64,000 nt of DNA from assembly GCF_017115165.1 (NCBI RefSeq), contig NZ_JABXKF010000105.1, positions 1 to 64,000 on the forward strand. Reading direction: 5' to 3'. The notes below the pieces were generated by a model. The model saw nothing but the letters and a program-made list of their open reading frames with translations. It searched no databases and had not been told where the DNA came from. The DNA comes from Nostoc sp. LPT (lineage in GTDB: Bacteria > Cyanobacteriota > Cyanobacteriia > Cyanobacteriales > Nostocaceae). A program made the position numbers and the translations under genes. This document shows positions 52,705 through 61,692 of this stretch, piece after piece. The first letter of the stretch is position 1. Each line of letters opens with the position of its first letter.

Positions 52705-54309
52705 ATGAATCTAGTGAATAAAAAAAAATTGACATTTGCGCTGACTACACCCCTATATTATGTAAACGATGTCCCTCATATAGGCAGTGCTTATACGACG
52801 ATCGCAGCCGATGTAGTGGCGCGATTTCAGAGGCTACTGGGACATCAAGTATTACTAATTACAGGTACAGATGAACATGGGCAAAAAATTCAGCGATCGG
52901 CAGAAAGTTTAGGGAAAGCGCCACAAGAATTTTGTGATGAAATTGTCCCTAGTTTTGTGAGTTTATGGCAATTATTAGACATTCAATACGATCGCTTTAG
53001 TCGGACTACTGCGCCTCGTCATGAAGCGATCGTTAAAGAATTCTTTGAGCGAGTCTGGGAATCTGGTGATATTTACCAGGGACAACAACAAGGATGGTAC
53101 TGCGTATCCTGCGAAGAATTCAAAGAAGAACGGGATCTGCTAGAAGGACACCGTTGCCCAATTCATACTAACAAAGAAGTGGAGTGGCGAGACGAACAAA
53201 ACTATTTTTTCCGCTTATCCAAATATCAAACTAAGCTGACAGAATTTTATCAATCTAAACCGGATTTTATTCAACCAGAAAGTCGGCGTAACGAAGTCCT
53301 GAGCTTTGTCAATCAAGGACTGCAAGACTTTTCCATTTCACGGGTGAATTTAGATTGGGGTTTTCCCGTACCAGTCGATCCCAAGCACACTCTTTATGTC
53401 TGGTTTGATGCGCTGCTAGGTTATGTCACAGCATTACTAGAACCAGATGCAGAACCGACTTTAGCAAATGCTTTAGAAACATGGTGGCCGATTAACCTGC
53501 ACCTAATTGGTAAAGATATTCTGCGCTTCCATGCAGTTTACTGGCCAGCAATGCTGTTGTCAGCTAGCCTACCCTTGCCAGAAAGAGTATTTGGGCATGG
53601 CTTTTTGACTAAAGATGGTCTAAAGATGGGCAAAAGTCTGGGTAATACCCTTGATCCTGTGGCATTAGTTAAGAGCTATGGTAGTGATGCCGTTCGTTAT
53701 TACTTCCTTAAGGAAATCGAATTTGGCAAAGATGGAGATTTTAATGAAGTTAGGTTCATTAATGTTCTGAATGCAGATTTAGCAAATGATTTAGGTAATT
53801 TGCTTAATCGCACTTTGAGCATGGTGAAAAAGTACTGTGGTGAGAATAAAGTACCATCAATCGGCAATGAAGCGATTCCTGACGAAAATCCTTTGAAAGC
53901 CATTGGTTTACGTCTAGGGGAACAGGTGAAACAAGCATACCAGGAGCTAGCTTTCAGTCAAGCTTGTGAGGCTATTCTTTCACTGGCGCAAGCCAGTAAT
54001 AAATTTATTGATGAACAAGCTCCTTGGTCATTATATAAACAGGGACAGCAGGAGTCGGTGGAAAAGGTTCTCTACGCAGTTCTAGAATCAGTTAGACTAG
54101 CAGCTTATCTGCTATCCCCAATTATTCCGAACATTAGTAGCGATATTTATCAGCAGCTAGGCTTCAGAATAGATTTTAACGATCAAAAACAAAGTTCAGT
54201 TACTGCTCCTTTTGCAACCCATTCTACATGGGGTCTACTATCGAGCAAACAACAGTTGGGTACACCCCAACCGATTTTTAAGCGAATAGAACCCCCGAAA
54301 AACGATTAG
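52705..54309 (+). CDS. metG: Methionyl-tRNA synthetase
   Basis: Class I synthetase that charges tRNA-Met. HIGH box is HIGS in PLYYVNDVPHIGSAYTTI; the zinc/connective-peptide region has cysteines (GWYCVSCEEFKEE, HRCPIH); KMSKS box is KMGKSLGN. The anticodon-binding helical domain follows. Length 534, without the C-terminal EMAP-like extension, as in many cyanobacteria. Single gene. Confidence 0.96.
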   Translation: MNLVNKKKLTFALTTPLYYVNDVPHIGSAYTTIAADVVARFQRLLGHQVLLITGTDEHGQKIQRSAESLGKAPQEFCDEIVPSFVSLWQLLDIQYDRFSRTTAPRHEAIVKEFFERVWESGDIYQGQQQGWYCVSCEEFKEERDLLEGHRCPIHTNKEVEWRDEQNYFFRLSKYQTKLTEFYQSKPDFIQPESRRNEVLSFVNQGLQDFSISRVNLDWGFPVPVDPKHTLYVWFDALLGYVTALLEPDAEPTLANALETWWPINLHLIGKDILRFHAVYWPAMLLSASLPLPERVFGHGFLTKDGLKMGKSLGNTLDPVALVKSYGSDAVRYYFLKEIEFGKDGDFNEVRFINVLNADLANDLGNLLNRTLSMVKKYCGENKVPSIGNEAIPDENPLKAIGLRLGEQVKQAYQELAFSQACEAILSLAQASNKFIDEQAPWSLYKQGQQESVEKVLYAVLESVRLAAYLLSPIIPNISSDIYQQLGFRIDFNDQKQSSVTAPFATHSTWGLLSSKQQLGTPQPIFKRIEPPKND

Positions 54310-54472
54310 TCCTTATCAAATTCTGATTTTGTTCAATCTTTTATTTTCTCACAAAATTTATCGTGGCTCAATTTAAATTAGCCGCTGAACATTATCATAA
54401 GCCGCTGTGACTAGCATCTAAAAGTTGGTAATTTGTATCAAAAATAACAGGGATAAAAATTGAGGTATCACA

Positions 54473-55105
54473 ATGATGTTGAATAATTTGGAAAACGATT
54501 CAATATTTACGCCAGAACAAGTTTTAGAGAATCGGGGTAGGGTCGCCATATTTATTGATGGCTCAAATTTATTTTATGCTGCACTGCAACTAGGTATTGA
54601 AATAGATTACACGAAGTTATTATGTCGATTAACAGGAGGTTCTAGATTACTGCGTTCCTTTTTCTACACTGGTGTAGATCGGACAAACGAGAAGCAACAG
54701 GGGTTTCTGCTGTGGATGCGTCGCAATGGCTATCGAGTCATTGCTAAGGATTTAGTCCAGCTACCAGATGGATCGAAAAAAGCTAACCTGGATGTAGAAA
54801 TAGCAGTAGACATGATGGCACTAGTAGATTCTTATGATACCGCAGTTTTAGTTAGCGGTGATGGGGATTTGGCTTATGCGGTAAATTCAGTCAGCTATCG
54901 TGGCGTGCGGGTAGAAGTAGTGAGCTTGCGGTCGATGACCAGCGACAGCTTAATTAATGTAAGCGATCGCTACATTGATTTAGAAGCTATCAAAGAAGAT
55001 ATTCAAAAAACCCCTCGCCAAAGCTATCCATACCGACCGTTATCTGGTATCGGTTTTTTGGAAGACCCCAGAACTAGTGATGGACACCTAGAAATCCAAG
55101 AATAA
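54473..55105 (+). CDS. NYN-domain protein (LabA/DUF88 family)
   Basis: A PIN-like NYN nuclease fold: VAIFIDGSNLFYAALQLGIE, with D in FIDGSN; KKANLDVEIAVDMMALVDSY with acidic residues; TAVLVSGDGDLAYAVNSVSY with the DGD motif. LabA of Synechococcus affects circadian output; other members may be RNases. The gene overlaps lptC by one base (TAATG). Confidence 0.88.
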   Translation: MMLNNLENDSIFTPEQVLENRGRVAIFIDGSNLFYAALQLGIEIDYTKLLCRLTGGSRLLRSFFYTGVDRTNEKQQGFLLWMRRNGYRVIAKDLVQLPDGSKKANLDVEIAVDMMALVDSYDTAVLVSGDGDLAYAVNSVSYRGVRVEVVSLRSMTSDSLINVSDRYIDLEAIKEDIQKTPRQSYPYRPLSGIGFLEDPRTSDGHLEIQE

Positions 55106-56304
55106 TGGCGTATCAATTTCATAAAAGAGGGAGATGGAGAAAAAGAAAAATTCAAAATTTCTCCTCCACTCCCTCGTTTCTTATTTTACTTTTATTAATA
55201 TTTGGTTTAGTCGCCTGCGGGGGCAAATCCCCACCAGCTTCCCAACAAAACACTGCGGATTCATCTAATCCAGATAGCAATTTGACTTTCTTTGATGTCA
55301 CTCTAGAACAAGCAGATGAAGTGGGAAGACCAATTTGGAAAGTCAGGGCTAAACGGGCAAAATATACCAAAGAAAAACAAATTGGTCAGGCTGAAAGTCC
55401 TTATGGTGAACTATATCAAGATGGCAAAATTGTTTACCAAATCAAGGCAGATGTAGCAGATATTGAACAAGATGGGAAACAGTTGTTTCTTAAAGGTAAA
55501 ATATTTGCCACAGATCCTAATAATGGGATTGTGTTGCAAGGTAATGAATTAGAATGGCGTCCCAAAGAAGATTTGTTGATTGTTCGTAACAAGATTAACG
55601 GTACTCATAAAAAATTACAAGCAGTAGCGCAGGAAGTGCGAGTTAAAACCCGCGAACAGCGGATGGAATTTTCTGGAGGAGTAGTAGCAAATTCTATCGA
55701 TCCCCAGATGCAAGTGAGAACTGAACATTTAATCTGGAATATTAAAGAAGAAAAACTGATTGGCGATCGCCCCCTAGAAATTGACCGCTACAAAGATAAT
55801 AAAATTAGCGATCGCGGTAAGGGAAATTCTGCCGAAGTCAACTTAAAAACAAAAATTGCCACTGTCCAAAAAAATGCTCAACTAGAATTGCTAGACCCAC
55901 CACTGCAAATAGCTAGTAACTCTATGACCTGGAACATGAACGCAGAAACTGTCACCACAAACTCGCCGACGCGAATGTTCCAGCGTGCCGAAAACGTTAC
56001 AGTGACAGCTAATCAAGGTGAAATGAAAATACCACAAAAAACCGTTTATTTAACAGGTAATGTCAACGCCGTTGGTCAGCGTCGCCAGTCTCTAAGAGCC
56101 AATACACTAACTTGGTATTTAGACAATAAGTTAGTTGAAGCTCAAGGAAATGTTGTTTATCAACAAATTGACCCACCATTAAATTTTGTGGGTGAAACAG
56201 CAGTTGGTAATCTGCAAACAGAAAATATTCTTGTCAAAGGTGGCAGTTCTAGCGGTAGGGTAGTAACGGAGATTATTCCTCAAGAAAGAGCCAAGCGTCA
56301 GTAG
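55105..56304 (+). CDS. lptC: LptC-like LPS export lipoprotein
   Basis: Periplasmic component of LPS transport to the outer membrane. Lipobox GLVAC (C38) follows a hydrophobic segment (FLILLLLIFGLVAC). The N-terminal LptC domain (LTFFDVTLEQADEVGRPIWKV, RAKRAKYTKEKQIGQAE) is followed by OstA/LptA-like beta repeats (VVANSIDPQMQVRTEHLIWN, TVYLTGNVNAVGQRRQSLRA), so it has a fused LptC-LptA-like architecture of 399 residues as in other cyanobacteria. It is translationally coupled to the NYN gene. Confidence 0.87.
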   Translation: MAYQFHKRGRWRKRKIQNFSSTPSFLILLLLIFGLVACGGKSPPASQQNTADSSNPDSNLTFFDVTLEQADEVGRPIWKVRAKRAKYTKEKQIGQAESPYGELYQDGKIVYQIKADVADIEQDGKQLFLKGKIFATDPNNGIVLQGNELEWRPKEDLLIVRNKINGTHKKLQAVAQEVRVKTREQRMEFSGGVVANSIDPQMQVRTEHLIWNIKEEKLIGDRPLEIDRYKDNKISDRGKGNSAEVNLKTKIATVQKNAQLELLDPPLQIASNSMTWNMNAETVTTNSPTRMFQRAENVTVTANQGEMKIPQKTVYLTGNVNAVGQRRQSLRANTLTWYLDNKLVEAQGNVVYQQIDPPLNFVGETAVGNLQTENILVKGGSSSGRVVTEIIPQERAKRQ

Positions 56305-56312
56305 TAAAGTTA

Positions 56313-56337
56313 GGGTGAATGGGGCCCACCTTCACCC
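56313..56337 (+). terminator. GGGTGAA / TTCACCC hairpin after lptC
   Basis: GGGTGAA (56313-56319) pairs with TTCACCC (56331-56337), with GGGGCCCA in the loop giving extra self-complementarity. It lies 8 bp after the lptC stop and is followed by ATAAATTTTG. Plausible intrinsic terminator. Confidence 0.5.
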
Positions 56338-56400
56338 ATAAATTTTGGGTTAGTCGAGTACTAGACTAGGATCTTAGTAATACAAGTCTTTTGATAGCCC

Positions 56401-56802
56401 ATGAATGGATCAAACCGATTAGGTAAGGAATCCTTGCCAACATCCCAGCAAGTAGAACATTCCCACCATCACGATACAGACCACGAGCATACAGATCGTA
56501 CTCATGGAACTGGAGAGTCAGCTCATCCTCATATCCATAGCGAAGAGTCTTTACGGCGAATTGTCAATCGATTATCGCGTATAGAAGGACATGTTCGAGG
56601 TATTAAGTCAATGGTGCAGCAAAGTGCCCCTTGTCCTGATGTTCTACTGCAAATTGCCGCAGTGCGAGGCGCGTTGGATCGGGTAGCGCGAATTGTTTTG
56701 GATGAACATTTAACTGAGTGTATTGGTAGAGCCGCACAAGAAGGTAATATTGACGTTGAAATTAAACAGTTAAAAGCTGCTTTAGATCGATTTTTGCCTT
56801 AA
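56401..56802 (+). CDS. CsoR/RcnR-family metal-sensing repressor, InrS-like
   Basis: DUF156-type four-helix repressor of 133 residues. Core IVNRLSRIEGHVRGIKSMVQ, with ligands C78 (APCPDVLLQI), H103 and C107 (DEHLTEC), matches the Cys-His-Cys pattern of the nickel sensor InrS (C53, H78, C82 there). The N-terminal extension is very rich in His (SHHHDTDHEHTDRTHG, AHPHIHSEE), as in nickel-sensing relatives. No efflux gene is adjacent in the window, so the target is unknown; copper sensing is the alternative. Confidence 0.85.
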   Translation: MNGSNRLGKESLPTSQQVEHSHHHDTDHEHTDRTHGTGESAHPHIHSEESLRRIVNRLSRIEGHVRGIKSMVQQSAPCPDVLLQIAAVRGALDRVARIVLDEHLTECIGRAAQEGNIDVEIKQLKAALDRFLP

Positions 56803-57034
56803 AAATTAGAAAAATAATGTAAAATGCATTTGCCAAATTGCTGATGCACTAGCAGCAATACATCAAAATTTAATAGTGCATCGTAACATTCACTCTAGCA
56901 ACATCAGATTGCAAACTAGTAAACAACCTATTTTTATAGACTTTCTTTTGTTCACTTTTTCTAGGAGTGAAGGAGGTAAAAGCTTATTTTATCAGATAAT
57001 ATGTTGTGCAATTACGATGGTTTTTAGCTAGACT

Positions 57035-57853
57035 ATGATTTTAAAAAATTATCAATTTCATTATTCTTTAACTGGCACTTTAGATCAACCACTAATTTTT
57101 TTCTTGCATGGCTTCATGGGAAACATTGATGAATTTGATGAAGCCATAAAATTACTATTTAATGAATTTTACTGTTTAACACTTGACCTCCCCGGACATG
57201 GCAAAACTCAAGTTTTGAGTGAGGACGAGTACTATACAATGGCAAACACTGCTGATGCTTTAATCAACTTATTAGATGAATTAAAAATTTATAAATGCTT
57301 TTTAGTTGGTTATTCAATGGGTGGAAGATTGGCTTTATACCTAGCCCTGCATTTTCCAGAACGTTTTCATAAAGTTGTGCTAGAGTCAGCTTCCCCAGGT
57401 TTACCAACAGCAGCAGAACAATTAGAACGGATTAAATTTGATACACAAATAGGTAGAAAATTAACAAGAATTTTTGAAAAAAGTGATTTTGCCGTTTTTT
57501 TATCAAACTGGTATAATCAACCAATTTTTGGTTATATAAAAAATCATTCAGAGTACGATCGCATGGTAGAAAGTCGGTTGCAGAACAATCCACAAGAATT
57601 AGATAAATCACTGCGCTTTCTGGGTACTGGATGCCAACCTTCTTTATGGGAAAAGCTAAAATGCAATACAATTCCCATGCTTTTACTAGTCGGTGAATAC
57701 GATCAAAAATTTATATCTATTAATACAGAAATGGCTAAAATATGTGAATTTACTCAGATAAAAATAATTAGTAATACTGGACACAATATCCACTTTGAAA
57801 ATACCTTGGCATTTGTGGAAAATATTAAAAATTTTTTGTCCGCAGCAAATTAA
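57035..57853 (+). CDS. menH: SHCHC synthase-like alpha/beta hydrolase
   Basis: Eliminates pyruvate from SEPHCHC in phylloquinone/menaquinone synthesis. The oxyanion part FFLHGFMGNIDEFDEAI, LDLPGHGKT, nucleophile S94 in VGYSMGGRLALYLAL, ERFHKVVLESASPGL and the final SNTGHNIHFENT (His) all follow the MenH pattern. Length 272. Stand-alone gene. Confident on the family, good on the specific role. Confidence 0.88.
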   Translation: MILKNYQFHYSLTGTLDQPLIFFLHGFMGNIDEFDEAIKLLFNEFYCLTLDLPGHGKTQVLSEDEYYTMANTADALINLLDELKIYKCFLVGYSMGGRLALYLALHFPERFHKVVLESASPGLPTAAEQLERIKFDTQIGRKLTRIFEKSDFAVFLSNWYNQPIFGYIKNHSEYDRMVESRLQNNPQELDKSLRFLGTGCQPSLWEKLKCNTIPMLLLVGEYDQKFISINTEMAKICEFTQIKIISNTGHNIHFENTLAFVENIKNFLSAAN

Positions 57854-57870
57854 AAATTAAGATAACCTCA

Positions 57871-58584
57871 CTACTTCTTTACTGCCTTGCTAGAAGGAGT
57901 TGGGGATGGTGGCAAATTTGGGGCTGTTGGTTGCTTCGCTGCGGTCAATTCTTCTTGCAACATTTTCTGATAAACTTTAGGCAAAGAGTTACTAACAGAA
58001 TTAGTCTCTATGCCATATCCTAGACTTGTCCAGGTGGGAGAGAGTCGCCGCAAAACATCATTTAACTTTCCCTGACGTAACAGTTGCGAAATATCAGCTC
58101 CCCAAACTTTAGAATCATTTAACCAACGGTAAACTACTACATCTTGATATTCTGCTTCAAAACTATAAGCAGTCCAAAACATCATCTGCATCGGCTTTGG
58201 GTGATAACGAGGGGCTAAACGATACCAAGTAATGTTGATAATTTGATATCTGCCAGCAGCGGTAGAACAATTACCTGTGTTGGGGCCTGTGATAATTGTG
58301 ACGCATATCTCAGGATGTCGGCTGAGGTCGTTGACTTGCTGTCCCCCATACAACAGTGAATAGGGACGCTTTCCACTAGCCTCACTTGCCGAGATAGTTC
58401 GCATTAAAGCGCGGATATAAGGGTCGCCCTGTTTCATCACCAAAGGCGGCTGTTTATTTTCAAAGATGGGATCGGAAGGCGATCGCAAGTCTCCAATATA
58501 CCATTGCAACAAATACACAAAGCCGAGAAGCGCGGCTATTGGGCCAATAAGTTTTTCAACACCTTTGAATTCAAAGCCTTTCAG
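57871..58584 (-). CDS. Membrane-anchored lysozyme-like glycoside hydrolase
   Basis: Contains the muramidase block of GH24/GH104-like lysozymes: ALMRTISASEASGKRPYSLL with the catalytic Glu in SEASG, YGGQQVNDLSRHP and NCSTAAGRYQI. A Pro/Ser/Thr-rich C-terminus follows. The conventional start would be GTG at 58518, but the frame stays open to a CTG at 58584 that lies 7 nt after AAGGAG (58592-58597). This longer form (LKGFEFKGVEKLIGPIAALL, then GFVYLLQWYIG) adds a full membrane helix. I chose the CTG start. Role: peptidoglycan cleavage at the periplasmic side. Confidence 0.78.
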   Translation of the reverse strand: MKGFEFKGVEKLIGPIAALLGFVYLLQWYIGDLRSPSDPIFENKQPPLVMKQGDPYIRALMRTISASEASGKRPYSLLYGGQQVNDLSRHPEICVTIITGPNTGNCSTAAGRYQIINITWYRLAPRYHPKPMQMMFWTAYSFEAEYQDVVVYRWLNDSKVWGADISQLLRQGKLNDVLRRLSPTWTSLGYGIETNSVSNSLPKVYQKMLQEELTAAKQPTAPNLPPSPTPSSKAVKK

Positions 58585-58597
58585 AGTCTGACTCCTT

Positions 58598-59518
58598 CAA
58601 ATTCACTCTTTTTGCTAACAAAAATCACCGACGAACTGATTCTAGTAAAGTTCACACCTGATTGTTAGTTATTATTTCCGGTTTGCTCATTTTTTTCGGA
58701 ATTAGCAAAAAACAGTATAAATACAGAAGTTTGTAAGTAACTGAAATACAAAATGCAGGACTTACGCATCAAATAAGTAGTAAGACAAAATTAATTACAT
58801 AAATTTTGACCTGATATCGTGTCCGCATAATTAGTTATGATTCCCACAGTCATTGCACCCCACACGCCAGTCGCTCATGGGGGAAACCCCCAGACGCTCG
58901 TTCGCCCTTGGCGTCTCCCCGCAGGAGTTGACTCGCTTGCCGCCGGCGCTATGCGCGGCATCGTCTCCCCGCAGGAGTTGACCGCGCTGGCTCCCCTTAA
59001 TTCCCTCCGCTTGCGGGGAGGGGAAACAAAGCGTAGCTTTGGCAGGGTGGGGTGATTCGGGTTTGATAAGTAATCAAGCGGACATGAGATGAAACCCTTA
59101 TCCAGCCTAAAACCTAATGTGTAAATATTTCTGTCCGATTACTTATAAAGAGTTTTTACCTCCTGCCTCAACCTCATTGCAAAGATTTCAATTGAAGTTG
59201 ACACCAACGCACAACTGCGATCCCCTACAAAAGGTCTGTATTACGACTGATTGAGAACTGCAATCAGGGAGATTGGGTAATTAATGAGTCTGTTCTTTTA
59301 GCCCCGCATCAACTTCGTATCTTAAAATACCAGGAATTTTCTGAAGACACCGTAGATAACAAATGTTACTGTGGTCTAGTTGAAAACCAAGAGGCAGATA
59401 GCCTTTACCAATATTGAATCTGCTTTGTGTTTTTACACAATAGTCATAGTCATGGGCACAATATTCAAGTAGCTTGAAATATGAAAATCACTCCTATTCA
59501 CCACCAGTTTGAAAAACT
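58598..59518. repeat. Repeat-filled spacer between lysozyme-like and hpsJ genes
   Basis: 920 bp without a gene. A GC-rich dispersed repeat cluster (58840-59056; GTCTCCCCGCAGGAGTTGAC occurs twice, at 58912 and 58962) is bordered by two inverted copies of TGTCCGCxTxATTAxTTAT, at 58818-58836 and 59067-59084. A third related copy, TGTCCGATTACTTA, is at 59132-59145. The ORF at 58837-59055 is made of repeats and is not a gene. 59150-59518 is plain AT-rich sequence with the hpsJ promoter. Confidence 0.65.
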
Positions 59519-60361
59519 ATGGTTAACCGTTTTACTTCCGTGAGTACTGCTCTCACACTTAAGGTAGTTGGAATAATCTGCATTTTGTCCTTTTTCGTTG
59601 ACTTTTTGATTCTGTTGTTACCCTTTCAACCCACCGATCGGGTATGGCAAATCAATTTGGGAACCGCGCTCGTTGATCGAGGAATTGTTCCTCTAGTCGG
59701 TTTGGGGCTTCTATTTGCTGCCTATTGGATTGAAAATGCTGATGCCGCAAGCGATCGCCCCCAAGGTATCGATTTAAGATTTCCTGCGGTGATTATCTCA
59801 AGTATTTTAGGGTTGATGTTCTTGCTGATTTTTCCCCTGCACCTAAATAACGTCAATCAAGCCAAGGCTCAAACACTCAACCGAATCACTCAAGAAGCAG
59901 ACCAAGCAGAAAATCAACTGAACACTCGGTTATCGCAATTGCAAGCACAACTGAATACTGATCAAGGAAAAGCGCAACTAGACCAGCTGCGAAACCAAAC
60001 CAAAGCTCAGTTTAGTGAAATCCTCAAAGATGACCAAAAATATAAACAAGCAATTGAAAGCCCTCAAATTCCCGCAAATATAAAAGAGTTACTCAAGAAG
60101 GCTAAAACAAATCCCCAAGTACTTGACAAAGCTATCGAACAACAAACAGATGTTCAAACGCTGCAAACTCAACAACTGAGCCAACTTCGCCAGCGCCGAG
60201 ACGAAGCACTGCAACAAGCTAAAGATACTGCTTGGAAGTCTGGACTGCGGATTGGTATTAGCAGTTTGCTATTGTCCATTGGTTACATTATCATCGGCTG
60301 GACAGGCTTAAGAGGTAGGGGTGCTGTACAAGGTGGTAAACCTAGAACTGCCGCACGCTAA
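59519..60361 (+). CDS. hpsJ: HpsJ-like membrane protein
   Basis: A 280-residue protein with N-terminal membrane helices (VVGIICILSFFVDFLILLLP, GIVPLVGLGLLFAAYWIE, VIISSILGLMFLLIFPLHL), a long Gln-rich coiled coil (about 120-240) and one C-terminal helix (IGISSLLLSIGYIIIGWTGL). This matches the HpsJ family, linked with the hormogonium polysaccharide locus of Nostoc punctiforme. Its precise role there is not settled. A glycosyltransferase gene lies 126 bp downstream, consistent with polysaccharide synthesis. Confidence 0.8.
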   Translation: MVNRFTSVSTALTLKVVGIICILSFFVDFLILLLPFQPTDRVWQINLGTALVDRGIVPLVGLGLLFAAYWIENADAASDRPQGIDLRFPAVIISSILGLMFLLIFPLHLNNVNQAKAQTLNRITQEADQAENQLNTRLSQLQAQLNTDQGKAQLDQLRNQTKAQFSEILKDDQKYKQAIESPQIPANIKELLKKAKTNPQVLDKAIEQQTDVQTLQTQQLSQLRQRRDEALQQAKDTAWKSGLRIGISSLLLSIGYIIIGWTGLRGRGAVQGGKPRTAAR

Positions 60362-60487
60362 TCCACTATTGGCATGGCAGTAGGATGTATCCAAAAATTA
60401 TTGACGGATTATACTGCCATGCGCCTAATAGCTAATAACAATAAAAAGGCAATTATCACTGAGTAAAATCACTATAAAACTTGAGTA

Positions 60488-61396
60488 ATGTTCTCAATTT
60501 ACATACTGACATATAACGAAGAACTAGATATTGCTGCTTGTATCGAATCGGCGATGTTATCAGATGACATCATTGTTGTGGATTCATGCAGTAGCGATCG
60601 CACTGTGGAAATCGCCAGTCGCTATCCCATCCGCGTTGTCCAACACGCTTTTGAAAGCCACGGCCGCCAACGCACCTGGATGTTAGAGTCTATACCCCCG
60701 AAGCATCAATGGGTTTACATTCTCGAAGCTGACGAGCGGATGACACCAGAACTGTTTGCGGAATGCGAAAAGGCAAGTCAGAATCCAGACTACATCGGTT
60801 ACTATGTGGCTGAACGCGTCATGTTCATGAATCGTTGGATTCGCTACAGCACACAGTATCCCCGTTACCAAATGCGACTCTTCCGCCACGGAAAAGTGTG
60901 GTTTACAGACTACGGTCATACTGAGCGGGAAGTTTGTGAGGGTGCAACTAGTTTTTTAAAAGAAACATACCCACACTACACTTGCAGCAAAGGTTTGAGC
61001 CGCTGGATTGACAAGCACAACCGTTATTCTACGGATGAAGCTCAAGAAACGTTGTATCAGCTAGAACAGGGTAAGGTTAACTGGCAAGATTTATTCTTTG
61101 GTAAATCGGAAGTCGAAAGACGGCGTGCCCTGAAAGATTTGTCTTTGCGTTTGCCCGCCAGGCCGTTGCTACGGTTTGTATATATGTATTTTATTTTAGG
61201 CGGATGTTTAGATGGACGCGCTGGAGTCGCTTGGTGTACATTGCAGGCATTCTACGAATACCTGATTTTGCTCAAAGTCTGGGAAATGAAGTATCTACCA
61301 AAACCTAATTTAGATACAACAGCAATTTTGGTACAAGAGAGTACGCAACAGGTGCAGTGCGCGGATTCTGAAACTACACAGGTTGATGCGGCGTGA
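60488..61396 (+). CDS. Family 2 glycosyltransferase
   Basis: GT-A fold: FSIYILTYNEELDIAACIES at the N-terminus, VVDSCSSDRTVEIA, the metal-binding ILEADERM, and the C-terminal hydrophobic RFVYMYFILGGCLDGRAGVA typical of WaaE/KdtX-type transferases in cyanobacteria. Length 302. Follows hpsJ, so a role in exopolysaccharide or lipopolysaccharide assembly is likely. Ends before a strong terminator. Confidence 0.9.
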   Translation: MFSIYILTYNEELDIAACIESAMLSDDIIVVDSCSSDRTVEIASRYPIRVVQHAFESHGRQRTWMLESIPPKHQWVYILEADERMTPELFAECEKASQNPDYIGYYVAERVMFMNRWIRYSTQYPRYQMRLFRHGKVWFTDYGHTEREVCEGATSFLKETYPHYTCSKGLSRWIDKHNRYSTDEAQETLYQLEQGKVNWQDLFFGKSEVERRRALKDLSLRLPARPLLRFVYMYFILGGCLDGRAGVAWCTLQAFYEYLILLKVWEMKYLPKPNLDTTAILVQESTQQVQCADSETTQVDAA

Positions 61397-61466
61397 AGAG
61401 GACTGGAGATTAGAAGGATTTGCTGTATAGCGATCGCAAAATCATAGGCGCACAGACGTGCTATAC

Positions 61467-61507
61467 AGATCCCTGACTTCGTAAAAGTTGTCGGGGATCT
61501 TGTTTTT
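61467..61507 (+). terminator. Rho-independent terminator after the glycosyltransferase
   Basis: AGATCCCTGAC (61467-61477) pairs with GTCGGGGATCT (61490-61500; one T-G wobble) and is followed by TGTTTTT. It lies 70 bp after the glycosyltransferase stop. Confidence 0.85.
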
Positions 61508-61519
61508 CATGATTCAAGA

Positions 61520-61619
61520 CTAGTAGTCTGTCAATAAATAATTGATAGATATATTCCCTGTAGAGACGGCGATTTATCGCGTCTCTCTAACCGTCAAAAT
61601 GAATTTGACAGACCACTAG
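61520..61619. mobile_element. Second MITE-like element (about 100 bp)
   Basis: CTAGTAGTCTGTCAA (61520-61534) and TTGACAGACCACTAG (61605-61619) are inverted copies with one mismatch; TA at each outer edge suggests a TA target duplication, as in IS630/Tc1-type elements. An internal hairpin GAGACGGCGATTTATCGCGTCTC lies at 61564-61586 (with one bulge), a common Nostoc repeat. No coding capacity. Confidence 0.6.
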
Positions 61620-61692
61620 ATCAAAATTCCAAACTTTCTAGTGGGTTCTATATTCAGGGCGGGCAGGATACTCACTCCACAAGATGGATAAT

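Noticed and set aside
58837..59055. 72-codon ORF starting MIPTVIAPHTPVAHGG
   Set aside because: It consists wholly of GC-rich dispersed repeats (GTCTCCCCGCAGGAGTTGAC twice), so the open frame is a by-product of composition.
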